Shown one piece after another: positions 22,386-35,944 of a DNA stretch of 64,000 bases. Where the stretch lies: assembly GCA_037576195.1 (NCBI GenBank), contig CM075102.1:7750001-7814000 (forward strand), read 5' to 3'. This DNA comes from Phytoseiulus persimilis. Its lineage: Eukaryota; Arthropoda; Arachnida; Mesostigmata; Phytoseiidae. The notes below the pieces were generated by a model, which saw only the letters and a program-made list of their open reading frames with translations, searched no databases and was not told the DNA's origin. Made by a program: the position numbers and the translations under genes. Each line of letters begins with the position of its first letter. The stretch's first letter is position 1.

Positions 22386-25300
22386 GACTCAACTCGCTGA
22401 TTTCGCCGATCGGAAGAAGGTCAGAAGCGATGCCCGCTAATGGCGGGATGACGGCACGTGATCCCTCACGTTTGAACGTACACTGAAAATCTCAGCGAAC
22501 TCCATGTGCCGATTTGATTTAAGCGCTGGAAAGCTTCACTGATGGAGTGAGCAACACTACCATTTTGGCGCGAAAATTCAAACCAAAGGCGAATTCAGCG
22601 CCATTCGAACGAAGAGTGCAATTTCAGTGGGATAGACCTGGTAGAGATGCCGAGCGTGCCTTCTGGAGATCTACTCTCTAATTGGAGAATAACTTCGAGG
22701 AGGCAACATCTCTGGGGGTCGGGGTCGTCTGGATATTTATAACACACGGGCATGCGACAAATGAGTCTGTCGCGCCAGTGTACGCATTCGGCGATTTTTA
22801 AAATTCGATTCGTGATCGTATTACGATAGATGAGAGCGACCGACGGTGCGTCGGGCCGCCGTCTCGGATAAGTACGACGACGATAAAGTCAAGTGTTATG
22901 ACAATGGTGCAGTCGAACTAAAACCCCGCGAGCGTGCGTAAACCTACTGAGAGTCGCTTTCTTCATTCGCTGCCAAATTCCAGAAAAGCACGTTATGAAC
23001 CGGGCTCTTCTTTTTCGGAGACCTTCAGCTTTCAGATTTGCCAGCGTTGAACATCAAAAATCATGCTCAAAACATTGGCAGCCCATGACGGGACGTTTGA
23101 ACGTCAGTCCATCTCGGAACAGAGATCCGAGCCTGCGAGGACGATCCGACGACAGAGACACAAGCATAGCACCGGCGACAATAGCATTGTTCGGAAGTCT
23201 GAAAATATTGGAAGCTAGCGAATGTCGGTGGCAGAGCCCCAACTTTCGACCGGTTGTCTCGCTTGGAAAACCGCTTGGAATGACTCATTCAGAGAGAAAT
23301 ACAGTCCCACCGAACCGCGCGGGACTGGCACTGAAGGTTCAAGTTCTCGTTTCGTTCGTAGCTATTTTTCTGTTGGGTTACGTTTCATGTGAAAATTCTT
23401 CACCGTTCCCCCCCGTAGGTTTATTCTCATTTTCTGCGGAGCAACAACGCAGACAAATGCCGATCCGGCCGCGTTGACAAAACTCGCGATTTGTTCCGGT
23501 AAGTAAGACCTTCCCAAGGTTCTCGAAAACGTTCTTATTGAACACTGTTCCCGGCAACGGTTGTGATATTTCGCGGTGCGCACTCTGCTCGAAAGCAACT
23601 GAAACCACCACATGTTTCGCCGACAGATTCATCGAGCTTGGGCCGCCATTCTCCTCCAGAAAAGCCTGAACATGCTTTTTAGGGAAACTGCACGTTAGGC
23701 AATGAAGATCTTCCTAGGCCGAAAACTGCGCTGCATACAAGAGAAAAATGGGGAGCTACTGAATGAAACGTCCCGGATGCCAGAGTGTTCTCAATACCAG
23801 TTCCCAAAGGCTCAACAGTGGCCCTGTTTCCTCCTGTTAGTTATCCAGCCTGATTCTGACGACAGGCCAACGATGAAACGATCAGAAAAGTAGCTCATCA
23901 TGATCAGGAATTCGTTGTGACGAGCTCCCAGCGCGTCTTGTTTGGTTCATGAATCAGTCTCATAATTAACGGCTCTCTGACCTATCAACCATGGGGTAAC
24001 ACTCGATTGACATGAGATCAGAGTATTCCGGAGCACGCCCCGCAGCGCCGAGCAACTCCAATTGCACTTGACCCCGTCAAAATGCGAATTCGAGGCAAAA
24101 CGCCCTCGGGCCCATCCATCTACTTTTCCGAGTACCGAATCCGTCACAATTTCTACCTTGAGAGGAACGCGCCTTTCACAGCAGAAGTTGACTGCATACC
24201 GATTCGGAGAATCGCGGCACGCGACATGTGAGAAGTGTGACACGGAGGAGTGGTTGCACGTGGCAGCACATGCCAGATATCCCACGTCATGCGAAAACGG
24301 AATATCTGAGACTTTTTTGTGACTGATTCCCTCAGTGACACCCGGGAATGCCTAGTGAGCCGGATTCCTGGAGCAGAAGCTGAAGCGTGCGTGAGTGAAT
24401 AATTTTGGGATCGCTGCGTGGAGAATGCGAGAAATTGCTTCCTAAGTGACAGTTGACAGTGGGAGAGATGATGTCGTCGTCGCTGTTGCAGTAGGAGTTG
24501 TGCAAGGAATGTCGGAGGGCTGGCGAGTGCCACGCCTCGTAAGCTGCCAACCGCAATTGTCGATTCGAGCAAGCGAAAGCGATTTCGAAGTCAATCGGAA
24601 GATTGTGCGAAGATAACAGCGAGTATTATCTTGGCAACGGAGATATTGGGCGTCTCAGAGCCGAGAACGCGTCGTCGCGATCTGTAATGCTCGGCGGTCT
24701 GTCTGTTTGTCTTGCGGGTTTTTGTGTGTGCGTGTGTGATGGTTTCGTGCGCGACCGTGATGCAACAGTGAGAGGGAAGTATTGGTCCTGCTCGTTTTCC
24801 TTTCGTATCAGGGACGCTACCTGTCCACTGTCGGTAGTCGCCGTCATCACTACTGCTGCTGCCGATCCTGAATACTGTTTTTTTAGAACGAAGGCGAATC
24901 CAAGGTTGCGAGGATTATAACAGCATTTTGAACTTGAAGATGAGAATTGCCGAATGCGAGCGACGACGAGCTGCTTTCAAAGCTGCCCTGTCAATATATG
25001 AACAGCGACTCATTCCAACGCGCATACGTTAGCAAAAAAGGCGGAACGCTTGGCTCACGACGTGTGCAGTCACATTCGCGGAGGTCATTGTAACCAAGAT
25101 AGTGATGCTGGAAGCATCGCGGGAAAATTCTCGGGTTGGTTCCGACGAGAAACTTTGTCACGAGATGAGATTCCACGATGAAGAAGTTCGAGTGCTGGCT
25201 GCTTCGGGTGGAATAGGACAAAAAGGATGGATGCGCACAAAAACTGCGAGCTTTGGAAGGTGCGTGGAATCCTGCGATTCGGAGATCAGGTGACCTTCCT

Positions 25301-26810
25301 TCGCATCGGTGAAGCGCTCTCCACGTCGCTCACTCGATCAATCACACATGGTGACACCAATGACTCCTCACCCCATTTTCCATCATCATTTTTTGTTTGA
25401 TCTGCTCATTTACACGCGGTGACGAAACTCATCGACTCCCATGAAACACTGAATTCATGAATGAATTTCCGAACGAGAACCGTATATCATAGTTGATGCA
25501 GTGGTCGACGCTGCCGCCAAAGCTTGAGCAACGGTTCGGTGTCCATCAACAAGTTGTGAGCGAACCAGCGAGCAAACTGGAGAGAACTGAATCTGAATGA
25601 CCCCAGACGGCCCTGATTAACAACGGTTTGCTGAAATACTTCGCCACCACGTCGACCTTCATCGTTAGGGGCTGACCGCCCAACGAAGGGTCGGAAACAC
25701 GCATCATTTTCTCTTACAATGCTCAAAACTATCGCTCCGCTATACAGTGATCTTCAGTCCTGAATTTTTGAACGCTATGGTCCCGAGATTTCGACTCAGC
25801 GAAACTCATTCGCCGCACTGCAGTAAAAATTATACCCGATTCGTGCCGACAATAACCACTTCCGAAGCATCAGGATTCTGGAGTTCGGGACGAATGTGGA
25901 GGGATCTGATGACCAGGACCGACAAAGAATGTCAAACAGAAAACATTCTGAGTTCCCCAGTATTCCGATGGTTGCGTTGGGAGAACGACTCCAAGACTGA
26001 GGGAGCAATCTCCAACAAGGAATCAAAGAACACTTTTCTGGCTCAGTATATACATTGTGATTATCCCCATGTAGTCGCGCAAGCTTCGGCTCAGGAAACT
26101 ACCCGCATAGCGAAGACTGTCGCTTTCAGTTTCGGATTGATGATCTGTTATGAGCTCTTAGGCGGCCCTTAGCGTTGAGATGATGGTTATCAGCAAGCCG
26201 GAGGCACTCCCATGAATGGAATGACATAATAATGAATGCGCCACGCAAAGCTGTCTACAACTCTCGGAAAGAGTCGCCTGTTGATACCGTCTACGGGCTA
26301 ATGGGTCCGAGGTGAGACGCTTTCCCTCGACTGAATAACGTCTCTATCTGAGGCGACCTTAACCTTGGTCTTGCTCGTATTTGCAAAATCGAACGATGTG
26401 AACATTCGTTTTGTGGCGATTCCTCCTGAAGAGCTCTCCTACACTACTACGCCAGTTGGCATCCGAAGTTGCTCTGAGAGGAGCTCTTGTGAGTGGCATT
26501 ATTCCACTTTCATATTCAACTCGGGACCGTGGAAAAGGACGTTGCGTAACCGAGCAGCTTTTCTGACGGCCGCATCAAGCACCCTTGTCTTCTTTTTCTG
26601 AGGGCTACTGTGACGGAACTGCGAGCGACTCCCTGCCGGTATCCTCTGATGCGGATGAAACACCTCAGCTGACTCCCTGTTTGTCAGTTTTCGAGCGAAT
26701 GTTGTTGCTCAAGCCATAGCGTCCTTATACGTGGTAGCAGATAGATCGGAATAGGAGAGTCCGAATATCGAAGACCAGAATTCAGAAGCAAACGAGGAGT
26801 GATGACTCAC
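22386..26810. other. Intergenic, only weak exon candidates
   Basis: About 4.4 kb with no gene I can name. A 160-codon ATG frame (22995-23477) is Arg/Ser-rich and then turns hydrophobic near its end. A 141-codon frame at 25747-26172 has no domain. A short GT-rich stretch occurs near 24720-24740. Possible small-gene exons at 23.4-23.7 kb are listed separately. Confidence 0.35.
23419..23682 (+). CDS. Possible small secreted peptide, last two exons
   Basis: A strong acceptor (pyrimidine run, then GTAG) ends at 23418. The following 80-base exon ends at a strong donor TCCG|GTAAGTAAG after 23498. A second strong acceptor CTCCTCCAG ends at 23659. Joining the exons in phase 1 stays open and stops at TAG 23680-23682. 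The predicted end starts with the hydrophobic FILIFCGATTQT and continues NADPAALTKLAICSEKPE. The hydrophobic start resembles a signal peptide core, so a short first coding exon upstream would be needed. I could not place one. Antisense frames overlap. Unidentified and tentative. Confidence 0.2.
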
Positions 26811-26999
26811 GATCAGAGCAACGAAATCTCCGCCGAGAAGTCGCTCTATCAGTTTGACATCGTTGCAGCGGGTGACTCTTGCATTCGAAGGCCGGGACCT
26901 GCTCCCTCCGCGTCCGTTGCCTTGTACTGTACGTTCATCCAATCCATCTGAGATCTCAGCTGTGAGCTTTTCATTTTGGTTGAGGTGTTGCTCAGACAT
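26811..26999 (-). CDS. Possible first coding exon, unidentified gene
   Basis: From an ATG at 26997-26999 the minus strand encodes 63 residues beginning MSEQHLNQNEKLTAEISDGL and including CNDVKLIERLLGGDFVAL. It ends at a strong donor (GATC|GTGAGT) in phase 0. The acidic, polar N-terminus followed by a basic segment and the start of a hydrophobic run looks protein-like. It resembles the cytoplasmic tail of a membrane protein cut before its first helix. I found no matching next exon in the 1.3 kb below it. It lies head to head with the candidate exon at 27561. Confidence 0.3.
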
Positions 27000-27387
27000 T
27001 CGCTCACCGTCGGCGCTTGCTCATACTCTTAAGGTTTCAGCCAAGACTTCCGCTTGTCAGTAGTGGCGTGTTTCTGGACTCAAGGCGGATAGTGCAACTG
27101 CGCCGCGCGACTTTTGGCTGAGAAATTCACGCTAAAGCCGCCCCGTATCTCTGTATCTTTCACCTGTTCGCTCGACCGATCGCCCGTTAGCTCGTTTTTT
27201 CACCACGGTTTCTCTCATTACCTCTCGACCACTCAAGCACATTCATGCCGCGGCGTCTCGAGGCTCACTTGGATGAAATAAAAAAGAACGTCCATAAATT
27301 ATTTATTTGAACAGCTCAGAGCTTCGGGCTAGTTTGGTGGCCTTCGAAGCAAAGGCCAATTCCGAAGAATTTTCGGCGGTTCATTAT

Positions 27388-27395
27388 TATATAAG
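27388..27395 (+). promoter_or_regulatory. TATATAAG, possible core promoter
   Basis: A strong TATA-like octamer on the plus strand, 166 bases upstream of the ATG of the candidate first exon at 27561. Transcription would start near 27418. Plus-strand AATAAA and minus-strand AATAAA hexamers lie about 100 bases to the left, near 27277 and 27300. Confidence 0.35.
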
Positions 27396-27560
27396 GGCGC
27401 GATTCCCAAAGCCCACGAACCGCTTCAAGATCGCCTTCGCTCGACTCTCGCTGTGACCAGGCAACGCGTCACGATTCGCTCCCAACCGCGTGACATCATC
27501 TGGGAGTCATCGATCATGAATCAATCGTGATCAAAGAGCCCATGATCGGAGAGATCAAAC

Positions 27561-27621
27561 ATGGCCCCTTTCAACCAGATCAAACAGGACCGTGTACGAG
27601 TCCGTCGCGAGCTCTATCTAG
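27561..27621 (+). CDS. Possible first coding exon, unidentified gene
   Basis: An ATG in an excellent context (AAACATGG) opens a 20-residue reading, MAPFNQIKQDRVRVRRELYL. It ends in phase 1 at a strong donor CTAG|GTAAGA. A TATA-like box lies 166 bases upstream. The basic, amphipathic peptide is not recognised. The next exon is not identified; it may lie many kilobases to the right, which would make the following region its first intron. Confidence 0.3.
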
Positions 27622-30600
27622 GTAAGACCCGAGGTGATCGGGAAATGTCCCGTTCCGTCTTCGGGCGACAACCTTGCGAAGCACCCCAACAGTTCGCCAT
27701 GAATCACGGCAGCGATGTCGATGTGAGGGAAGTCGATGTGTGAGAAACCAAGCATAATTGCGTTGAGCAGGCCGGAGTGAGCGCAAAGTCATTATGCGTC
27801 GTTAGGTTGTTGGAGTATAAACAGCTATAAATAGCACCCAGGAGCAAACATTAGCCTGGCAGACGTGTGGCAACGGTTATTAACATATGCATGTATTGGA
27901 TGACAATGAAACAAAAGCCGCCCGTTCGAAATCGAAATCGCATCACAGAAGTGTATTTACATGTGTTTCTCACTTTCGCTTCACTCTCGACAGAAGAAAC
28001 ACATCCTGGGGACGCGAGAGAAGCGCGAAAAAAGTCTATGGAAACAATACGAACTGCGCGGCACAGAAGAACGCAGTCCACATCTCCCACTGAAAGATTT
28101 CTCGCCGTGTTTGGACAACAAACCTCATTGAGCAACCAGATTGAGAACGAAATGCCCAGATCCGCCCGCTGATTGAAATATCACATGCGGCTGCGTGTGA
28201 TCACCCAGCGTTCTTCCGATCCGAATCGAAGTCTCGTATCTGGCCGACTTGTTACTGAGGTTCGATCATCACACCTGATCGCTTCCTTCCTCAAACTGGC
28301 TTCAAAAGCCCCGCATTCTCGAGAACAGCCGCATTCGTTGGAGTTAGTTCCGAATTTCCTCTTTTCGAGTGATTGGACGGAACAGCGTTGGGAGGCAGCT
28401 TCGAAGCCCCATCGATATCGCTCGGGAAATCTAACCTCACAAAGGTGTTCCTATCTACTTCTCCAATCGAAATGTTCGAGATCGCAGACACTTTCTAACG
28501 GTCGGTTGCTCAATTTTTTGGAGCGGTCACGTGAAAGACCCGGCGGAGAAAGCTCTCAAGTCCCGATAAGGCCCGAGAGTCGCCCAGACATCGAGAGGTA
28601 TCTAATTCCGCAGAAAGACGAACCGCTCAACATGTTCTGCTGCTGCGGCCAAGCAATGAGTCAACTCTTCTGAAATCGATCAGGTCCGTCGTGGAGTCAT
28701 TAAAAGAAAAACAGAAAATAGGACGTCATGCTCGGTGTGGACTCAGTTGATTGTTGTTGTCGGACTCCGATGAATTTCGTCTATTGGCTCATGTTGCAGC
28801 AACGATGCCATGCGATCTTTTTCAGTATCCGGTATTCTTATGGACTGTTGCAATCAAGGGTAGTGTTCTCCGTCATTGGAACCTCGGAGGTGATTGTTAC
28901 TTGGAACACCGTGAGGGAAACATTGACGTTTTGGGTCAATGGCTTCAATATCCTCCTCATCGGAGTCGACTCATCTTCGTCCAAGGACCGCAGAGTGGAG
29001 AAACATCCCGAAAGCAACTTTGTTCACGAATATGACTGAGGAATGCGGACGCCCGGATCACGGTCGCTCCATCGAGCGAATTTTCAGTGGTTTTATGGTT
29101 ACTACAGCGATCCCAGTTCTCGTTTCTCAAGCTCGAGCTTTGTTCACTCCACGGGGAACAGGCGGTCAAGGAATAATCCATGCTGCTAATGCTCCACTGT
29201 TTGACCTCCTGAAAAATTTCCGGGACTCATTGCCGCAACTCTAGGTTCGCTTGGATGGCCATCAAAAGTCGTCGACTTGAATTGTGAATAATCGCCACCT
29301 TACTCGAGTACCGCTCATCAGCGTAATCAGAGAATCTCAGAACAATCTCAGAACCCCTCAACGTATCGAGTAATCGATGGTTGTTGATTGATGAATTATT
29401 CCCCAACTATTGAGCACTGCCGCTGTTCCGGCTCGGAGAGCGAGGAATTATACAGCTGTACTCGTTGCCTTTCAATGATGGAGAGGGACGTAAGTCCCCA
29501 TTCCTGCCTGAAGACTCATTCCTGCTCTTTTCGAGTGGAAAAACTGCGACCAAATATTACACCATTCATTCAAGTACTAATTCATTCTTCCTAGCAGGTA
29601 TTGCAACGTATGCTTTGCTGTCAACATATTGACGACGTCTGTCGTTTTCACATCCAAAACGGTGTTCTCGTCAAAAGCACCGTGGCAGACGATGATTCAG
29701 CGCGTGCCGCCTCCTATTCGGATTTCGTTCGCGTTCCGTTGGACGAAGCGTGTGGTCGACCCTCTGACGTCGACTCTTTCGCACAGGTGAATCCTCTGAA
29801 CCGTCAAGCTCCTTCCTCACGCACACACGCACGCCCGAAAGGAATCCGTGGGACTCCCTTCTTCGCCCGAGAACAGGGAAGCGAGGGGAATCCCCATGGA
29901 TGTGTTATTCAACGGTCGCCTCTCATTGTTGTTGCCCGCGCTTCGCCGAGGCTCAGTTTCTCGCGGAACGACGTGGCGTCGAAATCTCTTCGCGCGTCCC
30001 GCAGTGCATTGCAGCACGCTATCGACGTATCGTCGTTCAGCGACGCCTCGACACCTGCTTTCGTTGAAGTTTCGAAACAGTGGGCGCTGAAAGCGGCCAG
30101 ATTATTATTCGAAAATCTAAAGATATTTCCAGAACACGCCGAAATGATCTTACTCCCACAAACTCTCCTAGGGTGGGAAGGAGATTGGTGTGTGCAATAT
30201 CGAGATTCGTCGCTCGAAACGGCAACGAAGTGTCCCGTGAATCTCAAAGCTGCGGGCATGTTCTGGTCCGCACTTGGAGGCAGGGTGGGGAGCTGGCCCA
30301 TAGGTCTGGCCCAGACGAAGCGAAAGTTGTTTCATCTTCGAAAACGGCCTTGAATTTCGTCGCAACATGTGCGGCTCGATGGCGCGCATCATTCCGAAAT
30401 GCGGACACTTTCAAATTTCGTTTCGCAGGGAGAAGTGAAACGAGTGATTCAAATATCTGTGCAATTCACCCTCGGTCGGGCGCGAGATAAAATGCCACAG
30501 CGGCTTATTACGATCGTATTCTATAAAATTCGGATTGTTAAAACTGTTTCGATCACCGCTCGAAGAGATCCGATAGCGATTCCATCGCGAGAAGACTGAT

Positions 30601-33600
30601 ACGCTGATAGGATCACGCTGATCGGAGCAAGGGTTTTGCACTTCGATAGTTTTCCACGGGGAGTTCGGGTGTTGCGAATGGAGTCGGCTCGGAAATCAGG
30701 TTGCTCCGGTTCTCCCGAAAATGATCCCGTCCTTCGCCTCCGGTCTTGATGCCTCGCTAATGATTCCCCAGTAGATGACGTAAAGCTCTTTCACATCGTC
30801 GCCTGATGTTGCCTTAGTCTAGTTTTTATTTATACCCACCGCCGCCCCGGAGTCTCGTAATAATAACGTTGCCAACATATTCTGAAACTGCATATACGTC
30901 GTTGCGAGGAACTATGGAAAGAATATCACAGAAATACAAAGCACGGCCAACGGAACCAAAACTAGCAGAGCGAGTTGGCGAAACTCGGAACTCGTCGAAG
31001 CGGCTCGAACGCGAAGCTCCATCTGTGGTTCGAGGTCCGGCCGCTTGCCAATCAGACGGGTCGGTGTCGTCTATCTCACTGCGATGATCGAGCTCTTCGC
31101 AGCAACTCTGCGAAGTTCTCTTTCATTCCACTTCTGGACTTCCTTCCTTGCCAGCATCGCGCGCCGTGAGAATGAACGTCTCAGCACCGTAAACTGTGAC
31201 TCATTTCGCGGGGCAAATATTATCCGACTTCTTGCAACACATTATCGAACGACGGCCCTTTTCGCTCGCAAAGAAAGGCTCCAGCGCTCTTGGCACCTCT
31301 TGACTTCGGAATAATTCTCTCATTTTTCTCACTCGGATCCTTGCGGCAAGAGCGACTGCTCTGTTTTGATGTCGAGTGTCATCCGTAACGCGGCTCAAAC
31401 CGATTGTCGAGACCTTGCTCCCCTACGTCAAGGAACGAACAGCGTTTTTCGACGCCAGCGAGTTTCCCTATGAGTATTCGGTCCACGGTGTTGGAAAGCT
31501 TCCAGAACGATTGGCGTGGTTTAGAGGGCTCCGAGGATTTTTCGAGAGGGTCGCGAAACTCCTCGCGAGATATTCACGTCTGGGTGGACGATTCCCGGAC
31601 AGATTCTGCCGCGTCATTTCGGAGATTTTCCAAAACCGAGCAATTGAGCAACAGGTAAGACAAACACGCTGTGATCCGATGTGTGGAGTAAAGTAATGAC
31701 GGAGGAAGAGAAGATGATCAACGTCACCGAGTGGATCCAGGCTTGGGTACGTTTTGACAGATCCCGTTCCCCGAACCGCCGCCTTGAGACTTTCTCCGCC
31801 GGAGAAGACCGGGCCAAAGCCGAGACAGCAACTGCAGCGGCGGACACATTTCAGATTTCCCCCCGAATTACTTCAGCTCCAGCCGAGTGGGCTCAGTTTG
31901 AGTGACACTTGCAAGATTCGACGGAGCAAAGAACGTCGAGACGCGCGGGAATACACCGCAGCTGTCAAACGACTGCGATGGCCGAACGAATCAGCTTATG
32001 AGCCCTGCGCAATCAAAGCTTCAAACTTTTCTGCTCAACGGAATAGACTGGCCGCCACACTTGTTACGTAACGTTCACGTCTGAGCCGTGGGTCGTAACG
32101 CGGCCCGGCGGCTTTCTGGTCAGACCGAAACTCGCGAAGAGCTGGAGAAAGTTCTGCGTGAAGAGGGGGTTTCGCTGAGACCTGGAGCAGGGCTCTGAGC
32201 TTTCAAGTCTTCCACAAAGCGGCGAATGAGAACTCCTCATATCAAAACACGTTTCCGCAACTCTCGAAGGCTGGCTTGCGTCGAGCGATTAGCTGGCGCT
32301 GTTAGAAAGACTTTGCTTTCCGGAAAGAACCAATTAGCCCGACCGACTAACGCCAATTTGGTTGCGTCTCTTCGTGGGGAATGGCGGATTTTGTCGAACA
32401 GCTCAGTTCAACCAGAGCATTGAAAGAAAAAGTCTTCCAAGCAGCGACACGGTGATATTTCTCGGCGGGGGCGTTCCTCCTCTCGGGTACTTCCGTGCAA
32501 TTGTTGCCACACTCGAGCCGCTATAGTTGAGGTCTCGTTGCGGGAGAGAGTTTCGATGTGCGACAACATGACGGACGGCACTAAGGGCAGAGCATTATTG
32601 TTGGCTCACCTGCTGTTCACGTCAAGAACGCACTCGACAACAACTGGTTTTCAACGGTAGAGGTAAAAGATGCATGAGCTCGTGGAGACGACGGAAATGC
32701 TGAGAGGTTCGTCAGTTGGTCTCGGCTGAGTTCGCGATAGATCGGAGTCTTCCGGGGCACAGTTCATAGTCTGCAGAGCGGCCCCTATCCAGCCTCGTAG
32801 GGACAAGACTCCCAGCCGTATCCGTTCACGCCTCCAATGCGTTTGGGAAGATGGCTTGCACGACGGGCGAAGCGAAGTTCGACTAGGGACGCCGTTCAAC
32901 GCGCCGTCGGTCGGTTGTCGCCAAACTCGACGGCCTTCCACTTCTCCGAGCTGCCCGCCGCTCCTCCGGATCCGATGGCCTTTGCTCAGAACTGTTTCTG
33001 CTCGGAAACAAAATTTCATCGTTGCTCATTGCCAAACGGACCACTTACGGGCTTTGCTTTAACTCTTACATCAGTGAACGGAGTTCGATTGGCTTTTCCA
33101 GTGTTGACTCCTCAGTGTCATGCAGGAATACGGAACGACTCGGCCATTCATTCAATCAGAAAGAAATCGTAAAGCAGCGAACAAGACAAACGCGCCGCGA
33201 AATTGCAACGCGCCGTTCGCAAACGCCCCTCCGATAGTTTTGCGGTCTTTCGGCTGGTCGCTCGGCCGTCGCATCCTCTCATCAGTATATTGGCAAAGTC
33301 AATCTTTGCTTCTTACGCGCTGGGGCAATAGACTTTTAAAACTAACGATTTCCTCGCAACCCCGTGGCGTTGTCACGCATTCTGAACTGGCTGACGCTGC
33401 TTCGCCCATGAGAATCTTCAATGACAGGAACTTTTCGGAACGATCGATTGTGGGGTATCGGGGAATTCCCGAAACTTATTTCCAGAGGCGTTCCCGCAGG
33501 TCGGCTCATTGGAGGAGAAAACACCGGGTTCCAACAATGCGACGTGAGCCAGGGTTCGAAGAAAGGTCAAAAACTCGAGAAATCGACGGACGACAACCGA

Positions 33601-34504
33601 AATAGAGTCCAGCCGCCGGCTCGCGCGGTGAAGTTGCCGAACGTTTTGGGAGAAAGACAAACTTTTGTGTTTGCTGTCTGGTCATGCTCTAGAAACGGGG
33701 CTGGAAACATCGTTCGATGAGGATTACGAACACCACCCAGTGCTGTCGAAGGGCCTGCAAGTCCCCCTCCGAATATATTGTAATTGATTCCGGCGAAACC
33801 CCAGCGAAAATCATGCGGGGAGCGTTCACGACTGTAACGAAGTATGGCGTTGGTAACGTGCTTCAACCTTCGGAGCCGGCGGCTCAAACGTGAGCGCTCG
33901 ATGAACGAAGCAGCGCTTACGATCCGATGATTTCCACGGGATTTCCTCAACTCGTCAATCCCTCCGCGATTTCGTTACCATTTGAGGTGTCCCCATGTTC
34001 CTCCCAAGTTCTCGCGGGATCGACCCCGACGACCGCAGTTCGTTCAACTCGTGGCCGGTGAACTCGTCGAGCGCCTCTCGCACCAGAAACACAACCCGTT
34101 CGTTGCGCTCCTCAAACAGTCCCCACTTCCACAAGGGAAGATCCAGTTCCCCTGAACCAAAGTTTTCCTCATTCCCGCGGAAAACCGGGCGTTTCGTTGG
34201 CCAGGGCGATGACCGGTCCCTCTCGACCCCCATGTGGCCCGACCGACTCAGACAGCTCGTCTTTCCTCTATTCCGGGAGCCCATCGTACGAGTCGGATGA
34301 AGCTGCGTGAGAGGAGCCTACATGGACAAACAGGGTCGCCGGGGAAATTAGGCAAACGGGGTGAACCAGCCAAGCCACCATGGAAAAACTTTCAGGCCAC
34401 TTAGTTAGCCGGGGCCTCTGAACGGCTGACAGAACCCGTAATCCAGTCGGGTAGTCTTTAAGCTGGAGCCAACACGACTCGATGTTCTAAAGGCCGCTGG
34501 ATGC

Positions 34505-34625
34505 TTGCTGGTTGGTTGGATGGCTGATTCGTTCGTTCTTCGACCTGCTTGCTCGCGCACTAGCGGGCTGACTGGATAGCTGGCCGAACCGTCGGTCGGT
34601 CCGTCCGTCCGTCCGTCGGCGGTTC
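34505..34625. repeat. Cryptically simple tetranucleotide tract
   Basis: GGTT, GGAT, GGCT, TTCG and GACC-like tetramers run into a clean block of GGTC and CCGT tetramers at about 34591-34618. It resembles the microsatellite at 3724-3782. Confidence 0.7.
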
Positions 34626-35944
34626 GACTCAAGTCAATGTAGCCCAAGGTTAGTTATTGCGGAGCCGCGGCCCAGCGCACAGAACACCACAACCACCGTC
34701 GTCACCACGCGGTATACGATGCCGCCCGTAGTCAAGCCGAAATGCGCGCGCATCGAACGCAAATACGCGACTATGAAACCCACGATAAAGATAAAGAGAG
34801 AAAAAGCCCCGCTGCTACCGAGAAGCGACTCCGCTAAAAGCTATCTAACCGAACAACTACCTTCCAACAGCGACCGGTAGACGCTTCCAGAAGAACAAAA
34901 ACAACTTCGTCGCGGTCGCGCGATTTCCGAAACTGGATGAATTTTTCGAAAAGTGAAAGAGCTGGTGGCGCATCGAGTCGTTCTTTGCGGAGCCGGCCGA
35001 GAACGCTTCAGAGATGAGTGCATCAATCCCGAGAACGCGATCGAGTCGACAACATCTTCCCAGAAGAGTAGCCTCTCGCGGTTCTGATTCTCCGAGCCCT
35101 CTAGCCCGAGGGTTTCTGATCAGACTACTCAGCCGTGTTCAGCACTGTTGCCCGCTGCGCGATGTCTGGGGTGAAGCTATTCGCCGACTCGTCGATTTGA
35201 GGTACCGAACGAGGCCCAGCGTTCCGTCGAAGCCCCTGCGTCGTTCTCCTAAACCACGCCAAGATTTCAGCGAACTGCCTTCGAGTAGCCTTCGTCGTCG
35301 CCCGCAACAGCTGCTCCACAACGATTGCCACGGATCATGGGCTTCCAGCCATCAGATCAACTGCTGGCTGTTGCCTCAATTACGGCGCCGAGTTGGCAAT
35401 TCCAGTCCAGCGATGTCGCTACGAAATAATAGACGGAATATTACGGAACAGAACATTCACAGAAACACGATAACGTCAGTCGAGCCGCATTGGGCCGAAC
35501 TCGCCGAGGCCGCGGGCTGCGCTCCGAGCGATCGGGCGGATGGGTCTGGCGGGCAGCGAGTTCGCGAGTTGTGCGACGAACTGTACGACGGTTGCGACTT
35601 CGGCCCAAGGTCCGCTCAGGATTCCGATCGTGGAACTACAGAATGCGTCACGATTCCCGCTCCGTCCCCCCGACGAATCCGCCAGCGCTTCGTCGCCGAG
35701 TTGACGGAACTCGTATCAATTGTTCACAGAATCATTAATTCCTAGCGAAGAGATGCGACGGTCCGCGCTCGCGAAGCTTCGGAAATAAACAGCCCGCGGT
35801 CACTTGACAAATCCTGTGAACACCGAAAAGAAGCATTACCTGAACTATGGTCGAACGCTGGTCTCACTAGTTAGTCCAGAGGAGCGGGGAGACAGAAACC
35901 ACTCTGAGAAACCACTTGAACTTTTTTCTCTCAATCGCTAACAA

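Noticed and set aside
22995..23477. 160-codon plus-strand frame with a hydrophobic segment near its end
   Set aside because: The hydrophobic run lies about 110 residues from the ATG in a frame without other features; the splice-supported frame at 23419 is a better reading.
29601..30353. 250-codon plus-strand frame
   Set aside because: Begins only with TTG, has overlapping long frames on the other strand and no recognisable feature.
35014..35745. 243-codon plus-strand frame from an ATG
   Set aside because: Low-complexity Arg/Ser/Pro composition and no domain; the acidic helical end could be chance. Kept only as a note.
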